Source: Adiantum capillus-veneris
Lineage: Eukaryota; Streptophyta; Polypodiopsida; Polypodiales; Pteridaceae
Direction of reading: 5' to 3'
NCBI GenBank assembly: GCA_014529385.2
Contig: CM043942.1
Span: 30,964,969-31,028,968 of the forward strand
DNA: 64,000 nucleotides
The position numbers and the translations under genes were made by a program. This document shows, piece by piece, positions 48,600 to 59,165 of the stretch; position 1 is the first letter of the stretch; each line of letters opens with the position of its first letter. The notes below the pieces were generated by a model, which saw nothing but the letters and a program-made list of their open reading frames with translations, did not search any database and was not told where the DNA came from.

Positions 48600-49161
48600 A
48601 GGTCTATGGGAGTTAGTGCATATTGATGAATGACCATGTGCTCTTTTGGTTGAAGCCCAAGTATATGCACATACACATAGTACATAACTTACATGCCAAA
48701 AAAGATTTACGTGTGGATTCTCTCTTTTGAAAATCGGGGCAGGTGCAACTAGGTTCTACCTTAATGTGTACATCATAACAACTCTTTGTCAAAACTTGAA
48801 AACCTATGTGTTGTTCACTTTCTAGTTTCTCTTCCAAGAACATTGCAACCATACTTGGAGCTGACTAAAATCCCTTTTGTGCTTCTTTGGAAATACCATG
48901 TCTCCACTGACGCTTCCTGCCTACTGGAGCCTCCTTGTGTAAGAGAAACATTTGTATTGTTCATGCTTTGTAGTGGTGTTGCAGAATCTGCAAATTGAAA
49001 TCCACTTTGCACCAAACTATCACTCTCTTCCTTTGATAAGTTGGTTCCAATATCCAAGATGATAGTCGAGGTGATGCTTTGTGGTTTTGCAAGCCCGCCA
49101 CTAGAGCAACATTTATGATGAGATCAATCTTGGTGGATATTAATGGTACATTTTGCCACAA
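48600..49161 (-). pseudogene. Gene fragment with a SWIM-type zinc finger
   Basis: On the minus strand, an upstream hydrophilic segment (GTNLSKEESDSLVQSGFQFA) is followed by QVLTKSCYDVHIKVEPSCTC, then PDFQKRESTRKSFLACK, the CxC...CxH pattern of SWIM domains. A frameshift just after ACK breaks the final Cys/His part; the continuing MYYVYVHILGL-like sequence is in the next frame. SWIM domains occur in plant MULE transposases, FAR1-type proteins and some other nuclear proteins, and this fragment does not tell which. It lies next to, and antiparallel to, the interrupted gene starting at 49340. Confidence 0.55.
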
Positions 49162-50175
49162 AAATTATCAAAAATTGAATCCATTGGGGGATTAATTTGA
49201 AGCACTAATGTGCAAGGAATGTGCCTCTATTCTTGAGGAGCAATATTTTTGCATGCCCGTATATCTAGAGTCCCAAGCATCAAGCATCAAGCTCTAAAGA
49301 TTGTAGAGATACTAGTGTTGGTCGCGACGTTTGGATTACATGACTAGTGTAGAGATTCTACACATTTCTAGATCCATATGTATTCTATCTTGGAGATTTA
49401 AAAGGGAGGTTTGGTTTACAAGAACAAAGCTGGCGATTGTGAGTACAAGGGTAAGGAGTCTTCAAGAAAGAACCACACTGAGGCCTTGGGAAGAGATGAT
49501 GTCTAGAAGTTCTGCACATACATTATTAATTCCCACAACCTTGGGCTTTTGGAGGGGACAAAAGTGCTATGGAGATTTCTCATGGATATCTCTCAAAGCA
49601 TTGGCAAAGAAAACCGTGGCAAGAGATATTTTGATACAACAAAGAGTCTCTTTGAGGCTATAAAATTGTGGGGAGGCACCAGATGGCATAACTTCATCTC
49701 TCTAAATCTTGGGGGTAAAAATATATTTCCACCACCATGAGAGGTGTAAAGAAGGCTCATCGCTATAAAATAGGTCTCTAAGAGGCTCAAGGGATTCACA
49801 CCATGTAAAACTTACCGCACCACGTAAGTGCAGGGGAGGGGGTTTTTTTTACAAGCTACATAAGCATATAAGTTAGGGGCAGACGCCAAATAATCTATTT
49901 CCCAGTCTTAAAAATAAGGGAGGGGGTTTCATATTTATGGGGGCGGGGGAGGGAGAGAAGTGAGAAAAGTGAAAAATGAAAGGAAGTTTTTGTGTTTCAA
50001 AGTTATGGATTCCCAAAAGAGCCTACCCTCAAACTTGTGAGTCAATAGCTACAAAGATACGTGCAAGGACTAACATTGCTTTGTATCAATTGCTTACTTT
50101 GTGATTATAGTTCATTTCTTTAGGAATGAATGCTATAAAGAGTTCGTATAGATGCAAATTTACTTGGAGAACCTA

Positions 50176-50298
50176 TGCAAGGACACATGTCCTACGGGCA
50201 AGGCCACCGGCACGGCCGGATAGTGTGTACGCTAGGGGGAGGCTATAAGATAGCACGGTTGGGTGGAGACTAGCACATGCATCACCACCGCTCTTTCA
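50176..50298 (+). repeat. 5' LTR (123 bp)
   Basis: TGCAAGGACA...CTCTTTCA. It differs from the 3' LTR at about 11 of 123 positions by eye, mostly transitions. Confidence 0.93.
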
Positions 50299-50299
50299 C

Positions 50300-50311
50300 T
50301 GGTATCCGAGC
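50300..50311 (+). promoter_or_regulatory. Primer binding site, initiator tRNA-Met type
   Basis: TGGTATCCGAGC lies one base after the 5' LTR, one mismatch from the common TGGTATCAGAGC. Confidence 0.85.
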
Positions 50312-51024
50312 TATTTTTGGGAGGAGGTGAAAAGCGGGTTACATCATGTACGTGCAACGTTTTGCTTCTCTCTCACCTTTCGCAGACAACGACGTCTCCA
50401 CTGTGCAATAAAAAGAAGACAGGAATAATTTTCTGTGCAAAGAACGCGTGGATAGACATCCAACCCATCTACGCCCTCCATAGCAGGCGACCAAGGCGGG
50501 CGACCAAGGCAAACTCAACAACACCGAGGCTCCGAAGGCTTCCGTTGGCACCGTTGGCTGCGTGCGTATGAAGGCCCCGCTTAACCGTGCATAAAGGAGA
50601 ATTGAGCCCACCCCATGAGGATAAGAGGCCAACACTTTACCATCAAGCTATTGACCCTTGTTGTGTATAACAAGGAAAGATAGCTTACTTGTGTTGAAAA
50701 GGAAAGGGAAAACTTCAAATTAAAGGAAGTAGCTTCACCCTTCCTTTTCACTTCTTGAAGGAAGGCAAGTTTTCCTCCAAAAATTCTTTTTTCCTCAAGG
50801 AGGTAGCTTCAAAGTGAACAAAAGCCTTCACAAAAATGACGGGTTTTTGTGAAGAATCATCAAAGGTGTTCTTACAACAAACGACAAGTGAAGCGCTCAA
50901 ATTCCCGCAAGGCAAGGTTCGCATGTAACGCAAATCGCGGAGCATACAAAACACAAAGACCTCAATTTCTCAAGGTACAAGTTGTCATTTTTTTTTTCTC
51001 TCTTTGTATTAGTGTGTGTTTACC
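50312..51024 (+). other. Leader of the 123-bp-LTR element
   Basis: Noncoding sequence between primer site and gag. It has AAGGAAG/CTTCCTT-type inverted repeats near 50690-50770 and no supportable ORF. Confidence 0.6.
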
Positions 51025-52139
51025 ATGGCCACTGAGGATATCCCACCTACACACACGTTTGATTTTGAGCACGTAGATCAAAATCAGGGCACCACGCGTG
51101 TTGCTGACACTAATATGCATGATGATGATGATCTAGAAGATCATGGGCTTGTAGATATGGCTTTTTTGAAGACTTTGGAACATCACCAAAGCGTACTTGA
51201 AAGTAACCTCTCTGAACTCAATGCAAATGTTACCAATCTTACAGAGTTACTTGTTTTGTGAAATTTATGAATTCACAGACGACTCAAGAAGCCACAAGTG
51301 GCACGGTTCAAGGGAAACAAGGTTGCACCACTCAAGGAGTCCAAGAGACAAGTGCTATGAGAGATGCAGAAGGTAGCAATGCATTACAAAAGAACATCAC
51401 CATTCTTGAGTTTCATGGGGAAGAGCGTGATCGCAACAAGGATGCGGTCAATATGTTCTTACACAAATGGAGTGACATTCATAGATTGAGACACACCCCG
51501 AATATAAAGACGGCTATGGAAACAAGTCTATCTCTTAAAGGCAAGGCCTATAAGTGGTGGATGACATTTTCAATAGATGCTCGTCCTCCGTCTTGGGCTG
51601 TGTTTCAAGCTTCTTTCTCCAAAGAGTTTTTGGACTCCAATGAAGAAGATCAGAATTGGTTAGCATGGGATGCATGCCGCATTTCTGGGGTCTCTCTCAC
51701 ACAGTACCTTTCAAAGTATTGGGAAATCATATTAAAACTAGAAGGTCTAGATGAATTTCAAAAGATATGGGGTTTTAATAGGGGTCTTGACAAAGACTAT
51801 CGTCTTCATGTCAAGACCCAACATCCAAAAACTTTGGAAGAAGCCATTAGTCATGCCCAAAGATATGAGGATGACCAAGAGAGGAAAGGAAACGTTTCCT
51901 ACTCTAAGAATACTTTTGCTAAGAGAAATGTGGCTAAAAGCAAATGGCGAGGTAGATCTCACACACATTCCAAGAGGAATAAGAGACAATCTACCTCTCC
52001 ACATCCACAAGAGGCTAAGAAGCCTAAGCAATCATGAGATACTCCACGTGGGTCTCTCAGAACTGGTGATTTTGAGCATGCAAAGAAACACAATTTGTGT
52101 TTTAGATGTCTTTCGGACCAACATAACAAGAAAGATTGT
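51025..52139 (+). pseudogene. Gag of the 123-bp-LTR element, frameshifted
   Basis: The start MATEDIPPTHTFDF at 51025 runs to a stop at 51261. The protein continues in another frame (51258-52037) with the gag core (LKGKAYKWWMTFSIDARPPS, FQASFSKEFL, QYLSKYWEIILKLEG) and a basic C-terminus. A zinc knuckle CFRCLSDQHNKKDC at 52098-52139 lies in a further frame. Gag would form the particle and bind RNA. At least two frame breaks separate the parts. Confidence 0.82.
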
Positions 52140-52765
52140 CCTCTTTTTTAAGGCAAAGAAAAGGCCATGCACAGGTGCAACGCCTCACATTAGATTCATC
52201 TCCTAAATATTGTGTTGTAGAGGTTCTTCATATGGAAGAAAAGCACAAGTGTTGTGTGCCTGCTTCAATGTGGCAGCCCACCTTTGGCCCCCATGATTTG
52301 ATTCGCATGCATGGCACTATTAATGGTGGACAACATGTTTGTATTCTAGTGGATGATGGTGCAACTCATAACTTCTTCAACTATAAGCTAGTCAAGAAAT
52401 TGAAGCTTACACAGACTCCCTGTTCTCACAAGTATGTGGTGGAACAGATGTCTAAGAATGATAAAGAAGTATGGGACATAGTAGTTCAAGGGGTTGAGCT
52501 TATTGTTCAAGATCATATGATGACCCTTGACTTCCAAGTTATGAACATGGACCGTGCTGATGTAGTTTTAGGACGGGAGTGGCTGCATGGTTTAAGAAAC
52601 ACATTGCACACTAGTTATGAACACAACTCCTCATTCTTTATGGCCAATGGTAAACATGTGCTTTTGCTTGGTGAGAAAAATATACCATCTTCACCTCTTA
52701 TATGTACAACCGAGCTTTCTATTTTGCAGAAAGCAGATTTGATAGATGAAGTCTTTTTGTGTTAA
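52136..52765 (+). pseudogene. Protease of the 123-bp-LTR element
   Basis: The ORF holds a retropepsin with VCILVDDGATHNFFNYKLVK, where the family has D-S-G-A, and DVVLGREWLHGL later. The catalytic Asp is kept but Ser is replaced by Asp. It would process the polyprotein. It is followed by a stop at 52763-52765 and ~320 bp with several stops before the reverse transcriptase. Confidence 0.8.
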
Positions 52766-53087
52766 TGCTTGTCTCCAAGTCTTGTGAATTCTCAAGCGCA
52801 AAGTGTGGTGAATTCTAGTAATGGTATGCAAAGTGCAATGAATTAAATAAAGCGTTAACAAATCTAACGAGCAAAGTGATCTCAATTTAATTCTATAGAA
52901 CAACGTGCAACTATTGTAAAACAAACGTTACAGGAATTACAAGATTTGCCATCCCAGCATAACTCTAGTTTAGTTTCTCCTTTTGCACGGCAAAAGCTAA
53001 CTCACTTACTCACGGAGTATAGTGAAGTGTTCTCAAGTGATTCACCACCGGGTTTACCACCTACACATGATGTGCTGCATGGCATAG

Positions 53088-54260
53088 ATGTCTTGCCAGA
53101 CACTAACGGTGATTAAACCACCTTATCGTATGAGTGCTAAAGAATCCAAGGAAGTTAAGAGTCAGCTGGCTGACTACCTCGCTCGTGGCTTCATTACACC
53201 TAGCACTTCTCCATGGGCATCACCAATTCTATTGGTAAAAAAGAAAGATGGTACTATGCGCATGTGCATAGATTATCGCGGATTAAATGTGATAACCATC
53301 AAGAACAAGTATCCTCTACCTCGAGTGGATGAGTTGTCTGATCAACTCCATGGGACAAGATACTATAAAAAGATAGATCTTCGTTCAGGATACCACCAGG
53401 TGCGTATCCTTTTACAAGATATCTTCAAAACTGCCTTTAGAACACGGTTCGGGCATTTTGAATTTTTGGTTATGCCTTTTGGTCTAACCAATGCTCCAGC
53501 TACATTTATGACACTCATGGACAATGTCTTACGTCCCTATCTTGGAAAATTTGTTGTGGTTTTCCTTGATGACATTATCATTTATAGTAAGACTCAAGAT
53601 GAACACATAGAACACTTACGATTAGTGTTCAAACAGGTATGAGCTCACGCGTTGTATGCTAAGCAAATCAAGTGCAATTTCTTTAAAACAGAGATACATT
53701 ACCTCGGTCATGTGATCTTTTATTATGGCATCAAAATGGACACTGACAAGGTCGCTGGCCATTCTTCGATGGCCACATCCCAACACGGTTGAGGAGCTTC
53801 AATTATTTTTAGGCATGGCTAGATTTTATCGACAATATATCCGTGACTATGCCAAATCACTGTTCCTATGACGGATCAGCTTAAAGCAAAAGGTAAGACC
53901 TTTTGTTGGGAAGAAGCCCAAAAACGTAGTTTCGAACAACTCAAGGTAGCTATAGCCATTGCTCCCATCCTAGCAATCGTTGACCCACCTAAGCCTTTTG
54001 TGGTAGACACTGATGCTAGTGATAAAGCCATTGGTGCGGTACTTCTCCAGGAGGGAAGACCTATAGCCTTTGAAAGTAAAAAGTTAGATAGAGCTCAACA
54101 GAATTATTCTGTTTAGGAGGGAGAGCTCTATCAAATGGTTTACTACTCAAAGAGACTTGAAGGGCCATAAAGCTAGATGGGCCAAAATCCTTCAAGATTA
54201 TGATTGTAAGCTACGATATCACAAGGGGTGATATAATGTAGTAGCAGATGCACTAAGTCA
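53088..54260 (+). pseudogene. Reverse transcriptase and RNase H of the 123-bp-LTR element
   Basis: 53088-53642 is a well-kept RT core ([35 protein letters not shown], catalytic [11 protein letters not shown]). A TGA at 53640-53642 and frameshifts around 53700-53870 follow. RNase H begins at 53985-54115 (FVVDTDASDKAIGAVLLQEG). It then has an internal deletion near 54120-54140 that joins its start to the KWFTTQRDLKG-like end, losing roughly the central third. Reverse transcription by this copy is not possible. Confidence 0.88.
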
Positions 54261-54309
54261 GACGCCTCATATTAATTCACTTGCTTTCAGGGAACTTAAG
54301 AGTGGATTT

Positions 54310-55338
54310 TTGGAGTTATTACGTGGCAAGTGTGCACACGATCAATCATATGCCAAAGTATGGAGTGCAGTTTTAAAAAGGGATCCCTCACACTCACATG
54401 TCTCTGAACAGCTAGATCAACATGTCTCTGCACGCGCAGATAAAAACTCCAACACACAGAGCTCCACCCCTACTGAGGAAGAGCTTAAGCGATGGAAGAA
54501 TTTTTCCATTGATGATGGTTACTTACTCCACAAAGGTAGAGTATGTGTGCCAAAGGACTCAAATACTAGGAGCCAAATCTTATTTGAGTGTCACGATAGT
54601 CGAAGTGTTGGTCATCCAGGTATTTGTAAGACATATGCCTTAGTTAGACGACAATTGTATTGGCCGGGCTTGCATCATGATGTTCAAGAGTACGTACTAA
54701 ACTGCCAATGGTGCCAAGTTAATAAGGCAGAGTGCCTCAAGGTAGGTGGCCGTTTACATCCTTTAGAGATTCCACAAGGTAAGTGGGAGAGTATCTCTAT
54801 GGATTTTGTAGTAGGACTACCTACTACAAATCGTGACCATGATGCCATTTGGGTAATTGTAGACCATCTCACAAAGATGGGTCGATTCATTCCCACTAAG
54901 ACTACGGTTAAGACACCGGAATTAGCATGGCTATTTGTAGAGCATATATATAAACTCTACGGTCTTCCAGCTAGTATCATTAGTGACAGAGATCAAAAGT
55001 TCAATAATCACTTCTGGAGAGTTGTGTTCCAAAAGCTGGAAACTAAACTTAATCTAAGTACGCCTAATCCTCCAAAAATGGATGGTCAAATAGATAGAGT
55101 TAATCAAGTGCTAGAGGATATGCTACTAGCGTACATTAGCAAGAAGCAAACCAATTGGGAAGACTACTTACCTATAAAGGAATTTGCTTATAATAGTTCA
55201 AAGCATGTGACTATAGGGTTTAGTCCATTTATGCTTTTATATGGATCTCAACCTAGATCACCCGTTACGGTGGGGTTGACTAGGGAGAAGATACAACAAG
55301 CGAAGTATTTTCTCCAGGACCATTTTGACATGCTTTGA
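54310..55338 (+). pseudogene. Integrase of the 123-bp-LTR element
   Basis: The 342-codon open frame has the HHCC zinc-binding part (CHDSRSVGHPGICKTY; NCQWCQVNKAE, about residues 97-140). It continues into the catalytic core with Asp in SMDFVVGLPT and in IISDRDQKFN. The third catalytic position, normally Glu in TDGQTERVNQ, reads Asp in MDGQIDRVNQ, so activity is doubtful. It ends at a stop just before the chromodomain-like ORF. Confidence 0.88.
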
Positions 55339-55370
55339 GTTGCTCGACAGAATGTTAAGCAAGCTCAAGA

Positions 55371-55628
55371 ATGTTTTTTTTGAATTATAATGTCATTGAC
55401 ACAGGTGTGTTAGTTGACCTTATCGAACTGCCAAGCATTCCTCATGAGCCCAAAAAGATTTTGGATTCTCATGAGCTTTGCACCAGACATCATGTCAGAC
55501 GACAAGTGTTAGTAAAATGGCTAGATAGACCTGAAGAAGGTTCTACATGGGAGAATGTCTCCGCACTTAAGAAACATTTTCCTACGTTCGTTTTCGAGGA
55601 CAAAAATGATTCTCGAAGATGGGGTTAA
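55371..55628 (+). pseudogene. Integrase C-terminus with chromodomain-like segment
   Basis: VRRQVLVKWLDRPEEGSTWE is the end of a chromodomain-type fold, which in chromoviruses steers integration. It is in a different frame from the integrase core and ends exactly at the 3' LTR. Confidence 0.75.
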
Positions 55629-55751
55629 TGCAAGGACATGGGTCCTATGGGCAAGGCCACCGGCACGGCCGGACAATGTGTACGCTAGGGGGAGGCTATA
55701 AGATAGCACGATTGGGTGGAGACTAGCACACGCATTACCACCACCCTTTCA
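55629..55751 (+). repeat. 3' LTR (123 bp)
   Basis: It starts TGCAAGGACATGGG after the purine-rich GAAGATGGGGTTAA and ends CCCTTTCA, followed by target duplication ACCTA. Confidence 0.93.
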
Positions 55752-56628
55752 ACCTAGCACAACTTTATAACCATGTTTTTTGAGTAATATAGATGGGTCA
55801 CAATTGGACGAGTAGCTAGAGTGTAGGATGAACAAGCACATAATTTGAAAGTCAGACTAAGAAACATTGAGGGTACATCTAGTTATTAGCAAACGTGGTT
55901 CCTTAGTATGTTACCAATCACTATGCTACACTCTCTTTGAATAGTTTTACTTAGTTAGATCATGTGAGACCTAAATTTTATATGTAAGATAGGAATATGA
56001 TAGTTTTTTGCATTGATTGTCGTATAAGCATAGAAAGGGGGGTCATATTTCCTAATATGAGTCATAGATAGGGGTTTTATCAAATTTGTTCGCTTGCAGG
56101 TGGCATCCCATTTTTTATATAGAGTGAATCCCCCGGGGCAAGAGGATAGTTTTCAACATGTAGTAGCTATCTACAAGTATCACACGACTAGAAACAAAAT
56201 TGCTTTGGGAAGCGTGACTATCATTGTTGCAAAAAATGAGACTGTGATCAAGAGAATGGTTAGATGGATAGTGAGAGATGATAAAATTCTTGGCTTTTGT
56301 GGAAGAAAGCTAGGGCATACACACCAACAAGATTTTGTGGTCATTGTTGGTGATGGAAAAGTTGAATACAACAAAATTATAGATGCATTCCATGAGAATG
56401 AGATTGCTCATTATGCTAGGATATTGATTGCCCATCTACACCTTGAATGTCTACCAAAGCTTGTACTTTAAGTATACAGTTAACATGTAACAAGTTTGAT
56501 TCTCTCTTTATTAGAGTGCAATGGGATGCAATATCTTCTTATTGGAATAAGCACCTGAAGGATGTGGTTTGCCCTTTGATTGGTCATGCTTTTGATGGGG
56601 ACTCTTGGTGAAGAAACTCACGAGAGAG

Positions 56629-57414
56629 CCCATGAGATTCACTCTATATACAAAATGAGATGCCACTTGCGAGCAGAAAACTTTGATAAAACCTCTATAT
56701 ACGACTCATATTAGGGAATATGACCCCCTTTCTACGCTTATACGACAATCCATGCAAAAAACTATCATACACCTATCTTATATATAAAATTGTTTTACAT
56801 GATCTAACTGAGTAAAACTAGTCAAAGAGCATGTAGCATAGTGACTGGCAACGTACTAAGGAACCAATTCTATTGATAACTAGATGTACACTCAATGTGT
56901 CTTAGTTTGACTTTGAAACTATTTCCTATTCAGCCTGTACTCTAGCTACTCATCCAATTTTGACCCATCTAAATTACTCAAAAAAACATGGTTATAAAGT
57001 TTTGTTAGGTTCTCCATGTAAATTTTTATCTATGCAAACTCTTATAGCTTTCATCCCTCAACAAATGAACTATATAAAAAGAAGTGTTAGTTCTTGCATG
57101 TATCTTTGTAGCTATTGAATCACAAGTTCAAGGGCAGAGAAGCCATGATTTTGAAACACAAAAACTTTCTTTCATGTTTCCCTTTTTTCACCCCCCCCCC
57201 CCCCCCCCCCCCCGACACACACACACACACACAAAGAGGAAATTAAGCAAATGACACCCTATTTGATCAACAAATTTTGAAATCCCCATGTATGCGTAAT
57301 ATGATAACCCCTCCCGTATTTTTAAGCTTGGGAAACTCTTATGTAATTTGCAAAAAAAACCCCCTCCCCTACACTTATGTGGTGCGGTAACTTTTCCATG
57401 GTGAATCCCCTGGG
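56629..57414 (-). mobile_element. Family T element, copy C (inverted, complete, 786 bp)
   Basis: The ends are CCCATGAGATTCACTC and GGTGAATCCCCTGGG. Flanking near-direct repeats are CGAGAGAG (56621-56628) and TGAGAGAG (57415-57422). It contains a ~23-bp poly-C tract at 57191-57213 and a short CA tract at 57216-57232. Confidence 0.82.
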
Positions 57415-57918
57415 TGAGAGAGGAATATACGTCTCGTATGGTGGATTAATATTCCATTCCTTGGAAGGGTGGGCCGTTAACTATGAGTAAAGATGGTGAA
57501 GGTCGTGTCTCAAGAATACATGATTTTGATTTCATCCACATTGGAAACAAGCTAGTCAATCCTCTTGACAATGCTGCTAGAAGACTTATAACCTTGAATC
57601 ACATTGTTTTTGTACATGATTGTTTCAAGGTAGATGAGCATCGATTACAAGAAGGATATGTGGAGAGGAAGGATATATAGAATTGGAGATCAACATAGAG
57701 AATAGTTGGAAGGAAGGTGCAAGCTTGTCTAAGAGTTATGCATACTGGAGGTGAATTCTAGCATGAAATAACAGTGGGAACAGAGATGTATTGCAACATA
57801 TATTGACATATTTTTTTCCCCAACTCTCTCTTTGTATGAGAGAAAGAAATTTTATAGCAATGTTTCTTACTTTTTCAAGTACTCTTAGTGCTAGTATCAA
57901 GGCATATTTCTTTCATAT

Positions 57919-58038
57919 ATTACTTTTCATATTTGTAGCTAGGTCTATGTGAACCATGAACTAATTTCTAGCTAGGTCTAGAAATTACTTTTCATATTTG
58001 TAGCTAGGTCTATGTGAACCATGAACTAATTTCTAGTT
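57919..58038. repeat. Two-copy tandem duplication, period 65 bp
   Basis: ATTACTTTTCATATTTGTAG...GAACTAATTTCTAG is repeated at 57919 and 57984, within an intron-like gap of the decayed gene. Confidence 0.9.
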
Positions 58039-58472
58039 TTATGTGTTGTCCCTTTGGGATTTGGCGTATGTGGATCAATGTACGCTATAAAGGAGAACTT
58101 CATCAACAAAGAGACATTTGTAGACGTCCAACTATCTTGCTGCTTCACTGTTCTTTTGATCAAAATATTTAGAGACAAGTTTCTCATTAAAAGTTCCTCT
58201 CTCTTCAACGAGGTCAAAAGCTTGTCAGGATTTCTTTACTAACTTTGGGGGTATAACTGGGAATGAAAGGTGCTACCATGGGGCTGATCTACTGAGTAGT
58301 GCAGGGACATTATGATAGAATCATGGAGATGCAATCTTGTTCAACTCTTTCCTTTTTGTCACCTCACTCCAACCAAGAAAGCATATGAGGAATCATACAC
58401 ATGGTGTGCCCATGGCTGATCTTGGTGACTATACGCTGATCTTGGTGAAAATCTAGGCATGAAAGATGATTC

Positions 58473-59165
58473 TTGGTGCCAAGGTTTATGGCAAGAGAAG
58501 GATATTTTGGATCTCTTTACTCAAAAAAAAAGGAGGAGGAGTTTGTTGGTGAGGAAGATATTGATGGCATTCCTCTAGGGATGACTGAAGGTTTCAGTGA
58601 AGAGAGAACAATTGAGGATGATGAGGTAATTGTTGCTGAGTGTGAGTTACATCATGTCCTAGAATTTGTAGATGATGAAGAGGAAAAGATCCATAGCTCA
58701 ATATCACCTTTTGTAGAGGTTGATGGAAAAAGTATATGCAAGTGTACTCTTGGGAGTCAGTTGAATGGAAATCCCACTCTATCCAAGGATGGACTCACAA
58801 GGATAAAAATTAGAGTGTATTATACATTTGACACAAAGGTCAAGTTTCAAACAAGAACTTGTCTTATAATAGGATTTGGTTGTGTTGATCTATTTAAAAG
58901 CTCATCTTTCAAGGATAACTCAAGGTTTCAAAGAAAAGAAAACCTAGGAAGTACTAAGGAAGGTTTGGCTAAAGGTACTTGGTACTTAGGAGAAGTCACT
59001 TGTAAGAGAATAAAGTTGGGGTCTACTAGGAAGGAGATGAGAGGACCTATTGATCTTCTTGATCATCCTGCTAATGTAGAGATACAGCTAGCATGGTACC
59101 AAAAGGCAAAGGTAACAAAATGCTACACATACAATCTTGTGGACAACCAATGTGTACCCCTGTAA
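58473..59165 (+). CDS. 230-codon open frame, last block of the decayed gene
   Basis: This is the longest unbroken block of the gene. Its N-terminal half is acidic (GEEDIDGIPLGMTEGFSEER; EFVDDEEEKIHSS). The middle has FVEVDGKSICKCTLGSQLNG and PTLSKDGLTRIKIRVYYTFD, and the C-terminal half is basic and ends at TYNLVDNQCVPL. The start at 58473 is the first Met in the open stretch, which could be an exon beginning further right. No domain is recognised. Whether it is still expressed cannot be judged here. Confidence 0.4.
   Translation: MVPRFMAREGYFGSLYSKKKEEEFVGEEDIDGIPLGMTEGFSEERTIEDDEVIVAECELHHVLEFVDDEEEKIHSSISPFVEVDGKSICKCTLGSQLNGNPTLSKDGLTRIKIRVYYTFDTKVKFQTRTCLIIGFGCVDLFKSSSFKDNSRFQRKENLGSTKEGLAKGTWYLGEVTCKRIKLGSTRKEMRGPIDLLDHPANVEIQLAWYQKAKVTKCYTYNLVDNQCVPL

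Larger units (their letters stand above)
50176..55751 (+). mobile_element. Complete Ty3/gypsy element with 123-bp LTRs
   Basis: Both LTRs, a primer binding site and a perfect 5-bp target duplication (ACCTA at 50171-50175 and 55752-55756) are present; it interrupts family T copy B. The order gag, protease, reverse transcriptase, RNase H, integrase and chromodomain-like end is that of Ty3/gypsy. LTRs of 123 bp are short for this superfamily. The coding region is broken, so it is no longer autonomous. Confidence 0.93.
49788..56139 (+). mobile_element. Family T element, copy B, split by an LTR retrotransposon
   Basis: The left part is 49788-50175 and the right part 55752-56139. Joined conceptually it is ~771 bp and collinear with copy A. 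The ends are CAAGGGATTCAC and GAGTGAATCCCCCGGGG. Flanking direct repeats are AAGAGGCT (49780-49787) and AAGAGGAT (56140-56147). Confidence 0.82.
49340..59165 (+). pseudogene. Decayed multi-exon gene of unknown family, split by three transposons
   Basis: Plus-strand coding blocks lie at 49340-49779, 56140-56610, 57415-57790, 58070-58380 and 58473-59162. The first (KVLWRFLMDISQSIGKENRG, KLWGGTRWHNFISLNL) stops at family T copy B; the second (SFQHVVAIYKYH, VIKRMVRWIVRDD, FCGRKLGHTHQQDF) resumes right after it in a compatible frame, with 8-bp flanking repeats AAGAGGCT/AAGAGGAT. The third (RIHDFDFIHIGNKLVNPLDN, FVHDCFKVDEHRL) follows copy C, also with near 8-bp repeats. Later blocks include FVDVQLSCCFTVLLIKIFRD and, at 58473-59165, a 230-codon open frame. 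Several stops and frameshifts are present. It may be a transposase-type or other repeated gene; I cannot name it. Confidence 0.55.
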
